A DNA stretch of 64,000 nt, taken from assembly GCA_963971425.1 (NCBI GenBank), contig OZ020516.1, positions 37,498,199 to 37,562,198 on the forward strand. The letters are read 5' to 3'. The notes beneath the pieces are model-generated. The model had not been told where the DNA came from. It ran no database searches and saw only the letters and a program-made list of their open reading frames with translations. Numbering within the stretch: the first letter of the stretch is position 1; every line of letters starts with the position of its first letter. A program made the translations under genes and the position numbers. This document shows positions 20,496-30,726 of this stretch, piece by piece. Origin of the DNA: Bryoerythrophyllum caledonicum (Eukaryota > Streptophyta > Bryopsida > Pottiales > Pottiaceae).

Positions 20496-21171
20496 GGGGC
20501 GGTTTACACTATAGACCAAGAGCCGTGACCAAGGAAAATGGATTAATTCCATGGTCACACTTCATGGTCACACTTCCATGGTCACACTTCATAAAAATGT
20601 CATTTTTAAAGCCCTTGGGCCTCTCACTAAGTGTAAACCGAACTTGGACCAGGAGGAATGACCATGTACTAAAAAGTGGGCATACTGATTTTTTTAATGA
20701 ATGCCTAAAAAGGGCAGTATTTCCTAAAATAACAAAGAAAATAAAACAAGCCAATAAGACAAAAAGGGTGGCCGCCATTGTATCTACAGTAACGTTGGGC
20801 CCCCTTCCCAAAAAAAAACAAAAATAAAAACAAAACTTAAACAAAAAAAACAAAAAAAACAAAAAAAAACAAAAAAAAAAACAAAAAAAAACCAATTAGA
20901 AAAATAATAAAACCGTATTTCAGGCCCATGGTCCTCATTTCAGCAACGAGAGAACCATTTAGCCTCTCTCGCCACAAAATCCGGGGTACCTTCCAACATT
21001 ATCCATTAGGCCTATTTCTAGGCCTTTTGAGGACCTCAACTCCTTTGGTCACTTTTCTTTTTTCCTCCTAGCGTAAACCCAAGTCATCCCGGGACGAGTT
21101 GATGGAGCCAATCACAGATTTAAGAGGGTCATGGGACGAGTTCTTGGTCCGTAGTGTAAACCGCCCCTAAT
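20494..21171. mobile_element. TIR element abutting TTAA-family 2
   Basis: Left end AGGGGCGGTTTACACTATAG and right end (minus strand) AGGGGCGGTTTACACTACGG, followed by ACCAAGA in both. It directly joins the preceding element at its TTAA. It contains a short triplication of ATGGTCACACTTC (20,558-20,592) and an A-rich tract. No transposase seen. Confidence 0.75.
20811..20895. repeat. A-rich low-complexity (CAAAAAA)n tract
   Basis: Runs of 5-10 A separated by single C. It creates the artefactual Phe-rich frame on the minus strand. Confidence 0.85.
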
Positions 21172-21410
21172 ACTTGGAACCATCACTTGGAGAATCCAAT
21201 TCCATTTCTGATACTTCTTTGCTACTGTAGTTGATTGCCTCACTTTTGGCTGAGCCTTGAATTTCAAGATAGTGATTTTACGTGTGCATGTAAGCAGAAC
21301 TAGGAACTCCAAGGTTTGGATATTGGAAAACAAGGGTTGGACATGGGTTGGTAATTACGTTGGAGGCTGTGTACAATGACATTGCATGCTGCAAATTTCT
21401 GCAATTCTCT
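21172..21410. other. Unassigned sequence
   Basis: It begins with the ACTTGGAACCATCACT unit described at 19,640. No coding signal. Confidence 0.35.
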
Positions 21411-22362
21411 TTAACCCCTAAGGTACCAAGGCAGTTTTACACCAAAAACACTTCAAAATTAATGGATTCTAGTGCAATGAATAAAGAAGGTAACAAAAAC
21501 TTTTATTTTTAGTTCTGACCGTAGGATCTCAATAAAGGCTTATTAAGTAATACATGTACAAAATTTCATAAACTTTGACCGCACGGATTGAAAGATTATA
21601 GTGTTTGAAGTCAAGAAAATGGTTCATTTTCTTCCCTGCGTTTAGTGGATCAGCAGACTTTGACTTCACTTGGTGTCAAAAAATTTCACTACACAAGGTC
21701 TAAATCTATTACCATCTTGTTAAGCATGATGTTAGCTCTTTACACACCAATTTTTAGAGGTAGAGACAGGGTGTAGCATATTCAAAACAAGTGTGCAAGG
21801 AGTGGAGGCTCGAAATTTGTTAATTCACACTTTAATTTTTTTTGAACTTAATATGTTTTCGATTGATAATCCGAATGGTTAATATGAAGGTTAACATTAC
21901 ATATTGTTGTGGAAAAAATAAAAAGTGAAAAATATGAAGATCTCTAGGTTTTATGTAGAAAAGAAGAAGTTTTTTTGGTACCTTGCCCGACAATGAGTGA
22001 CAATGTGTGAAAATGTTTGACTTGGGTTGGTATGCTATTTTTCACTAAAGACAAGAACTTTTTTTTGAAAACATGAAGGGAAATAATATTACTTGCGAGT
22101 ACTGAAAATCTCACTTTCAATAGAGTGTCCTATCAAAAGTTTTTGGAGGTGCCCAAGGTGCCCGCCCTCCCCATTTGAAATTAAAAACCCTATAACTTTT
22201 TCATCAAATGTCCAATGTAGGAAAAAATTGTTTTCCCATTAAGGTCTTGGTAATGCCCTTCTATGGTAAGAATTTCAAAGATGAATGTTTGAAATTGACA
22301 GCATAGGAACCTGACCGATTTTTCAAAAAGCCCATTTTGGACACTTGGTCCTATAGGGTTAA
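21411..22362 (+). mobile_element. TTAA-family TIR element, intact copy
   Basis: TTAACCCCTAAGG...CTATAGGGTTAA. Body nearly identical to 4,784-5,733, implying recent spread of this subfamily. Confidence 0.8.
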
Positions 22363-22443
22363 CCCTTTCAGAACCACAAGGTCCTCAGAGAATCTATGAG
22401 TGTAATAGACTATGCACAACAACATTTACACAGAGGGTACATT

Positions 22444-22807
22444 TCATTGTTCACCCCACTTCACATAAATTATTGTAGCTTGCCAATTGGAGATCACGAG
22501 ATGGGTTAGATCAAGGAAAGCAAAGCACATTGCCGCTTCAACGAGCCCAACCATATCATGTGTACCAATCAGTTGTCGCTCCCCAAAAACATGTCTCAAC
22601 AACCAAAAAGTGGCCGCCTTGTTGATACAGTAATGGGTCAAAACATCCACCAAAAAGGATCATATATTGTTCAAATTGTAGCCTTGCCAAAAATAGAGCA
22701 GAAGACTTCCCGGGTAAAGCCTGTGAGGGCTTTTGAAGCACAGTGGGCACTTGTGTTGTCACATATAGGTCAGATTCAGAGATATTGTAAAGTGGTCCTT
22801 TGAGCAA
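22444..22807 (-). pseudogene. Unidentified protein remnant
   Basis: Two overlapping minus-strand frames together give about 120 residues. The first has NISESDLYVTTQVPTVLQ and the second has FWLLRHVFGERQLIGTHDMV followed by LTHLVISNWQATIIY. A frame change near 22,650 would join them. Composition looks protein-like but I recognise no family. It lies just upstream of a degenerate ORF2 copy on the other strand. Confidence 0.3.
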
Positions 22808-23699
22808 AGGGTGTGCTCCATGTTTCTATTCAGTCTAACCTTGATAATATCACTCCCTCCGTTTCACTAAAAAGTATGATATAAACAAGGTGTGACAAAT
22901 TTGATAATATCACATTTGGAGGATTTATGCATAATGTGATATTATCAAAAAGAAAAAGGTAGAAAAACAAATAACAATGGTAAAATAACATTAAAAATTT
23001 AATGAAAAAGAATGGTTGAAACAAAAAATTATTATCAAGATTGGCCACATAAGAGAAAATCAAACGATCTTGACTCTCTCTAGAATAAAAAGGATATAAG
23101 CCTTAAACTACCATTAATTTCCCAACAGAAACCAAGAATATGGATCTTCAAACTTCCTATCTAAAATGAAATAAAAGGTAGAAGTCAATACACACCATCC
23201 TCGGTGCATCAGAACTCCTTGAGAAGCAAGAGATGGAAATCACCTGGAGGACTCGTTTCTTCATTTCAACTTCCAAGGAATGAAAGGTATGTGCAAGACC
23301 ATCCAGCGTCTAGTTGCTCTTACTCTTGGGAATTTCTCGTGAGTCATGGAAGCTCTTGTGCACTTTGGTCACAATCTGGAAGAAAACCATTCCCATCACT
23401 GACCAGAGTTGGTGTAACAAGTTCACATAACTTACTTTAATACTTAGTGAAGATGCTCCCTGCCAAAACCAAAACCACGTCACAAACTATTTGAAAGTAG
23501 ATTTTTTATTAAAAAATTTGTAATTTAGTGGGCAATTACAAAGTTTTGATAGTTTTTGGCCAAGGGCAAGGGGACAGGTCACCGAGATGTCGTCCATCCG
23601 ATCACTTATTCATTTGTGCAACTTGTTATTGTCACACCTACACTATAGTTTTTGGAAGAAGAAAAAAAGTAATAACAAGGAAGTTTTGAACTAGGAAAA
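22808..23699. other. Unassigned AT-rich sequence
   Basis: AT-rich. A 78-codon frame at 23,204-23,440 shows no domain. Nothing else recognised. Confidence 0.35.
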
Positions 23700-25662
23700 T
23701 TGGTTACAAGGTTTTGGGTGATAATATCAAGGCGTTCTATTAACTCTCTCGTGGTTTGGTTCAGAAGAGGGTTATTACATTCAGATCATGTACAATTGAG
23801 AAAACCATGTTTGTGGGTGATTGATTGTCGGCGTGGTGGTGAGAGGCATGGAGATGGTCCATGGGGTGATGAGCAATTATCCAAAGCCTTTGCACAACTA
23901 GTGTTATGGATGACAAACATTGAACGATGGAATGTCATCTTTTTATTACCAGTGGCCATATACGCCAATGAAGAGTTGTTCACGAAGTTGAAGCTTTATA
24001 AGGATTGTTCTATGCAACATGGAATTTGGATATTTGATCCCAACTCGGTTGATTTTGATGCTCTCGATTTTATAGAGAGTGGGCACTTGCAGCAAATGAT
24101 ACAACCAATTGGAGCTGTTGTGATTTGCATGGAGCACCCTATTGGTACTTCCCCTCGCCTCAACTATGTTTCTGGGGATTGTTCACTTCCACTTGTATTT
24201 CACAATCTGTGGGGCGATGCACGCCAACCTTCTGAAGGTGATCATTTGGAGAGATCTCCATCGGAGCTATTTAGACTCGTGGGTCTATACTTGCCTCGGG
24301 GTTGGAGTTTAATGGCATGTCGTATTTCCACGGTCATTCCTACGATGCTTTAAGGGGATTTCCGGGGATCTGAGATCATTGTCATTGATAATTGCATAGA
24401 GAGGGCTAGATTCCTAGACAATGAGTTGTGCAACAATTTCCAAGGGTAGATGTTGATCACTAAGATAACAATTGGAACAACATGGCTCCTAATATCGTAC
24501 AAGAGACCAAAAAGGGGATTGATCGATAGAGGCAAGAGAACAACGACAACAAGGAAGGAACTTTAAATGAAAGATTGTCACGTTCATCTAGATCAAAATA
24601 TTATTTGTCTGACAATAGCTTGACCAATGAGGACTCAAGGACCGATAAAAAAAAAAGTGGATAGGTCTCCTATAAGGGAGAGAATTACATCAATGCAGCG
24701 AGCAATGGAAGACACTTTGGGGGAGATGTCAGGAACAGCTGTAGAGAGGTTGGAAGATACCGTAGGTGAACCTCTGGTCCGGCATAAATTAATTAGAAAA
24801 GCCCATGCCGAATTAAGTGGAAAATGTTTTTTTGAAAATGCCGAAATTGCAAAAAATGCATATTTACAGATTTTGGCACATGTAGAGACATCAAAGGGGA
24901 TTAAGGCTTGGAAAAGTCTTCATCCATGGCAATCATGTACAAGCACTTGAGTTTGGAATCCCAAGGTCTTGAGTTCAATTCCCATGGGTGCCAAAACAGG
25001 CCAAATATAGCAGTATTTGATTTCTTGCCGAAAATAACATTATTGTAATTTTGAATGCCGAATGTCATTTTTTCACTTTAATTAATTATTCGGCATTAAG
25101 GTGCCGGACTAGAGGTTCACCTACGGTATTGGTGTAGTAGATGATAGCTTGGTGGCAATGGGAAGAGAGGCAAATACATTTGCTTCTCAAAGGCTTGACG
25201 TAGAGCGAGAAGCATCCGACTTGCTTGAATTTTTTGCGGTGTAGATGAGAGTTCGGGAGCCTTTGGGGTCTTCTCAAGCACAAATTGAATCAAAGACTCA
25301 TGAGAGGGTTGCAAGTACATGAAGTGATACACCACCAATATTGCCTTCTATTCCAAGATCTGACGTATTGGAGGACATCACTGCATTTCATGGGGGCCTT
25401 TTGTACAGATCGAGAGATGTCGTTTAAAGATGGTTTCTACTATAATGATGATATAAGACACACGCGGCACGGTGAGTCTGGCAGTTACAAATATGTTAAG
25501 TCTGCATCCATAAGTCTTGGAGATACGATAGATCATCAGATGCATGCTCATGAATTGTCTGCTATGATAGAGAATGCTATAGGACACGCGGAGGAAGTCG
25601 AGTCGCTGGAGGATGATGAGAGTCCTTCTGCTATAGCATCGCTATATTGGTTGGAAACATGA
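23700..25662 (+). pseudogene. ORF2-like methyltransferase remnant (third copy)
   Basis: The longest frame (to 24,353) holds HGDGPWGDEQLSKAFAQL, which resembles catalytic motif IV (DPPW-like) of amino-methyltransferases, then ERWNVIFLLPVAIYANEEL. Further on, LWGDARQ and LERSPSELFRLVGLYLPRGW align with LWRGAREKSPVLLQMLVES of element B (motifs X and I). A likely motif III segment (IIVIDNCIERARFLDNELC) follows 24,353 after a frame change. A coiled-coil-like tail (ITSMQRAMEDTLGEMSG) is interrupted at 24,760-25,126 by a MITE and resumes in frame (VAMGREANTFASQRLDVERE) to a stop near 25,244. A final open frame (25,285-25,662) ends in an acidic segment. No transposase copy was found beside it. Confidence 0.5.
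24760..25126. mobile_element. 367-bp MITE with TA target duplication inside ORF2 remnant
   Basis: TIRs CCGTAGGTGAACCTCTGG (left) and CCGTAGGTGAACCTCTAG (right, minus strand) extend through TCCGGCA, with one mismatch in about 25. TA flanks both ends, as in Tc1/mariner elements. The reading frame left of the insertion continues in frame on the right if one TA is counted once. The interior carries a B-box-like GAGTTCAATTCCC near 24,972-24,984. Confidence 0.85.
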
Positions 25663-25713
25663 GGCTCCATGCACAAAGCCTTTGTTTATTGTTTGAGTAG
25701 GTTCTTGTATTGA

Positions 25714-26235
25714 ACCCTAATACTCCTTGACTATTTCTCACAATAAACACTTCAAAATTGCTATTTCTAGTGCAAAGAGTGAAAAAGAAAAAGAAAAATC
25801 TTTATTTCCATCCCCACCATAAGATACTAATATATTTTATTTAAACCACATACACCTAATATTTCATAGTCTACAAGTGCATGGATTGAAAGAGTATAGA
25901 GTTTGGAGTGAAGATATAATTCTTGCATTTAAAGGGTCGATATGCTTAAACTTCCCTCGGTATCAAATTTTTGCATTACAAAAATTCAAATTTTAATACC
26001 ATTATGTGGTACATGCTGTTAGTTCCTTATGCACCAATTTTTAAAGATAGAAGAGACATGAGATATTTTCAAAAAATAAAAAATGAAGAGAGGTTCAAAG
26101 TTTGCCAAAATACATTTTTTCTTCTTCATAATTTCATTTTTTTAATGTAATTCAAAAATTCAAACGGTCAAAAGTAAGGTTCATGCTTCTTCTTGGAGTC
26201 GGAAAATTTTGATGAGAAAAAAAATCAAAATCTTT
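25714..26235 (+). mobile_element. TTAA-family element, truncated and diverged
   Basis: It starts near TTGAACCCTAATACTCC and shares CACTTCAAAATTGCT and the ATTTTTGCA...TTAGTTCCTTA blocks with the family. The right end is lost where the next member begins. Confidence 0.55.
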
Positions 26236-26239
26236 GATT

Positions 26240-27317
26240 TTAACCCCTAAAAGCCCAAGGCATTTTCCCAAATGAAACACTCCAAAACTACCATCATCAA
26301 CAAGTGGCAACCAAATCTAACATTTACGTCTAATTTTAGACTTTATCCCATAAAATCTTAAAATAGACATGTATATGAACTTACTATACAAATTTGGTTG
26401 CAATCCACCACACGGATGAGAAGATTATAGCGTTAGAAGTGCAAAGAAAAGTATTTTTCCCCCCTTGCCCGGCAAGGTCAGCCTACTTTGACTAGGCATA
26501 TCTTCTAGTTTTTACATTGAAATGTGATCAAATCTTTTACCAATATGACTTATATGTTGTTAGCTGTTTGTGTGCAAAATTTGAGGTCAATTCAAGGGGT
26601 AATAGATGTAGAAATATATACTTTAGTGAAAGGGGGTACAAAATGATGACAATTACTACATAAGTGATATGAAATTGTTTGTTTCATACAAGTTGTTGCA
26701 TTTGAGAATCCCAATGGTGGAAACTTTTAATATGTTTTTTCACTAATTTTAGAAAAAAGGTCTAAAATTAGTAATGTCCATAATTTTCATGAATATATGG
26801 AATAAATAAAGCATTATGGGAAAGGACAGTGCTTGAAATTGGGTGGCCAATTCCTCCCGTTGTTGTTAGCCCTTGCAGCTAGACAGGAGAAAAAAAAAAT
26901 CTTGGCGGGCCCACTTCTGGCGCGAAACGCTGACGGCTGGCTGTTTGCTATTTTTTTTAAAATTATTTTAATAACTCTTTTGATAAATTTTAGAGCTTTT
27001 TCCACTTGGACTTTGTGCATAGAAGTTTGGACTCCTTTCCTCGCCCTATGAGTCTCAAAATTTTGCCCCATTTTTCTCCTCAAATTGCATTGGTTGACAT
27101 GGTTGCCACTATAGTCCAGATCCCCATTTTGACCTCTGAAGGCTATTAACTTTTGAACCAAAAGTCCATATTTATATTTGAAAATTCCCCCATATAGATT
27201 TCATCAAGGACAATGCGGTGTAAAATTTCATAAGAATTGGAGTATTTTTTCCACTCAAAGGTACATGCCCAAAATCCAAACGTACGCCCCGCGTACACTT
27301 GGGCTCTTAGGGGTTAA
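26240..27317 (+). mobile_element. TTAA-family element, distinct subfamily
   Basis: TTAACCCCTAAAAGCCCAAG at the left pairs with CTTGGGCTCTTAGGGGTTAA at the right. The body differs from the 950-bp subfamily except near the left end. No convincing frame is found, and the region 26,820-27,060 has only antisense overlapping frames. Confidence 0.75.
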
Positions 27318-27617
27318 TGAAAGAATGACATTTTTCTTGCACCTTGCCGAAAATAGGTGTGAGATTTTGACTCGTCCAAAAGTGAAAGTTTTACTGTATG
27401 GATATCCGTAACTAGTTGAGGTCCATGTGTGATAATCAAAATGAGAAAAAATCTCCATCATGTTCAATTATTGGATGACCTTACAAATAACTCTACAACC
27501 AATCAAAATTATACATCTTCAAAATCCAAAGACTTTCATTATCCTTGCCAATGTACAAAATAGGTATCCCACGTAGAATTCTTGAGGAATTAACCCCTAG
27601 AAGATCCCGTATGTGAC
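27318..27617. other. Unassigned sequence between TTAA elements
   Basis: No coding signal. A stray TTAACCCC near 27,590 may be a fragment of another TTAA-family end. Confidence 0.4.
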
Positions 27618-28453
27618 TAACCCTTTAGCGCCCAGGAAGCCCGAAATGGGACTCCGGAGGTGCTCAAACTCAATTTGCATGAAATCCATGAGGAACTAGG
27701 CTTCGAGATATCAGGTTTAGATTTGCGCAATCATTACACAAACACTCTCCAACAATCAGATCATGATTTGGATTTATAGAACTCTTGGAAAAGCTAGGAA
27801 TACAACACAAAATACACCAAATACACTAAAATACAGTGAATACAGTAAAATACAGTGAATACAGTGAATATAGTGAATACTATGCCACATACTATGCTTG
27901 TATTTCACACACATGCACATTAATTTTGGTCTTAAATTTTGATTGAACTTGGTCTTTAAGACATTCTTCATTGTTTTGTGATTGTTGATCTCTCTCCTCA
28001 CATACGAAACTTCCGTTTTGATTCGTATAAGGTTGGAACATTTTTGTATACAATCAAGTAGAAAACAGAAAAAAAATCACCAATAATTGGGAATAAATTT
28101 TTTCTTCACATATAATATGTCAATGCGAAGCTATCAACCTAGTACACATGTGAACCACTCTAATTCAAAGTAAAAAAATTCTTGCAAGATTCTATTGATA
28201 GTTAAAGTAGTACACCCTCCAAATTCCACAGTTTTCACTACCAATATACGGTAACTTTAAACACTATAATCTATTCCATCAACGGTTGGATGTTATGCAA
28301 AATTTCCCCAAAGTTGAGATCATGGGTTAAGTTCAATTTTGTAAGGTTAGATATTAATATTAGTCATTGTATTTCCATCAATTCCGGTTCAAAGAAAAAA
28401 ACCAGCAGAAATCTTGTTTTTTCCATATACATCCGTGGGCGCTAAAGGGTTAA
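27618..28453 (+). mobile_element. TTAA-family 2 TIR element, copy 2
   Basis: CTAACCCTTTAGCGCCCAGG...GTGGGCGCTAAAGGGTTAA, colinear with 19,677-20,495. It carries an expanded AATACAGT tandem near 27,825-27,870. The left TTAA has decayed to CTAA. Confidence 0.8.
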
Positions 28454-29404
28454 GTGACAAAATATTTCACCTTGACTGAAATTATCTTTCAATCTGACCA
28501 GTCAAATATCTACAAAATTTCAACCACCATCTCTATAAGATTAGAAGAAGGTCTTAGGATTACATTCTCAAAAGGTTCAATTGAGTAATTTTTATTCAAT
28601 GGGGTAGAGATTACTCTTAAACACCTCGGTTATATTTTTAGCAAAATATGCTTCAAAAGCTTGTCAACAAGACCAGTTTTCTTTTGGAAAATCACTCAAA
28701 AGTACCTAGTACTTATGAAGAGACATCTCACATCAAGTACAAGATGATGGGTTGCCCATGATGCACAAATGATGCAGATGGAATTATTGCAGAAGGGACT
28801 GTGGCAGAATATTTATCTTATCCAATCCAAGGGTGCCATGTTCCTGAATGAAATGCATGTTCTCACAAGGTTGGCTTTTCAACCCACTTGTGCCACAGGC
28901 CACAAATGTTTTTAGTTCAACTTTATTTTTAACAGGTGTGAAGGCCACAGTTGGACAAGAACTAAGTTGACCAGGTCTTGCATAGATTAGCAGCCCTCCA
29001 TTATTTAGACCAGGTCTCCGATAGATGAGCTCTGGGCTTCCCAGGGATTTTCAGTTCCATTGATTGCACTCACTGGGTGTGGAAGATTTGTCACTCACCT
29101 TGGCGAGGACAATACAGAGGCATGGATGGGACTCAATCAATAATTGTGGAGGCAATTGCCTCATGAAATCTCTGGATATGGCATGCTTGTATCAGAATGT
29201 TAGGTTCAAACAATGACATCAATGTCGTTGACCAGAGACTTGATGATTGAAAATGTGTCCGGTGCCGGGCTGAGTGCCAAATTCAAAGTGAATCGGCATG
29301 ATTACAATTCATGTTACCTCCTAGGAGATGGAATATGTAATGATTAGGCAGTATTCCCAAAAATAACTAATCCAATTGGTGAGAGAAGAATCTCCCTATG
29401 TACT
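28454..29404. other. Unassigned sequence
   Basis: About 950 bp of non-repetitive, moderately AT-rich sequence without a supported frame. It may be old unique host intergenic sequence. Confidence 0.35.
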
Positions 29405-29658
29405 CTGGTCGAGCATTGCACCAAGCCTCACCCTTGGGTATGTCCGTTTTTAGGCCCAATAACTTTCGAGGCTCTAGAAGCTTTTCTTGGGAGAAAATTG
29501 GCCAAATTTGGAGTCTGCAGCCCCAATTTACCTTCTTGAGACCCCCCCCTTCTGATCAAATAGAGCCCTCTTCCAACATAATAATAGGGGCCGGTTTTGT
29601 CCCTACCCTCCCCCACCCTTCCAAGCCTGAGACTTGGTGCAACGCTTGGCCGGGGTAT
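29405..29658 (+). mobile_element. Short TIR element (MITE), G/C-tract family
   Basis: GAGCATTGCACCAAGCCTCA at the left is complemented by TGAGACTTGGTGCAACGCTT at the right. The interior resembles 18,097-18,362 (opposite strand) and 55,850-56,050, including CCAACATAATA and GGTTTTGTCC. A left-end fragment recurs at 63,155-63,190. Confidence 0.7.
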
Positions 29659-29857
29659 TTAGGCAAATCTGTGAGAAGAGGAAGTGGTATGCTAAGATGC
29701 AAGAGGGGACACATAAGAATGTGGAGATGGCTTTCCGGGTTTTACAGTCATCAAGTGTGCAAATGGCTTCATCAACCCAAACATATTGGCATGTGGAACT
29801 CTTTTATTTTATACCATGCCCATGTCATGCCCAATCCACCCTAAAATTAATAGTCCT

Positions 29858-30083
29858 CTTAACCCCCAAAGGACCAGAGTCTCCTTCGGGGGAATTCATT
29901 GATTTTTGGGCAGGTTCCTAATTTTTTTTTAAAAATCAATTTTCTCTAAATTTTTTAATTCTAGATTGCCTTAGATAAGAGTTTCGTGGACATATTTTTA
30001 TTTTATTTTTTGGATTTGTGGTTTGAAAGTTAGTACCACTTATAGTTTTTGAGGGAAATTGTTAAGGAACTTTAGGGGTTAAC
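29858..30083 (+). mobile_element. TTAA-family element, internally deleted
   Basis: TTAACCCCCAAAGGACC...CTTTAGGGGTTAA, only 226 bp. The interior matches the antisense piece at 4,164-4,430. Confidence 0.7.
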
Positions 30084-30726
30084 ATAAGAATCTCACAATG
30101 ATTGCCTAAGATAGTGAAGTTTTTGGAGTAGTGTTATGACGATTTCTTTTTAAGAAGAAAGAAGCAAATGAAGACAAATGACAACTATCCCGACGTGGCA
30201 CTCAATGTATGGTAGCTGCAGAATCTGAAGTCTACAGAGTACCACTCTGATCAAGAAACAAAAAACCCTAAGAGGACATGATCCCGAACAAGCTTATGCC
30301 TATGTAATAATAACATATACTTTTATTCCCTTAAATGGAATATGTACATTTGGAAGCAAACATCCAGGTTTGTGTCCATCCAAGTTGATACAAACTGCAA
30401 CAATAAAGAAAAATAACCATGAACTTACTAGAAGGTGAATTTGTACATCTAGCTAGACAACTTCTACTCGAACCAATTTTCTATGTTGCATCAGGTCAAA
30501 ATCAATATCTCAAACATGAAGCAATCTCTGCACCACTCATTTCAAGAACCATGGTCTAACATGCAGTTCAGCAACCTTCAACGAGATATCAATGGACATT
30601 GGAATATCTGCACATGGAATTCAACAAACTAAGAAGATGTTTTTTTCATTAAATCTGAGATCCAATTACAAAAATCATGAGAGGCTCAATAAAACTAATA
30701 CTTGTTGCACTTATTAGGAGAACTGA
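30084..30726. other. Unassigned sequence
   Basis: No frame or repeat match recognised. Confidence 0.35.
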
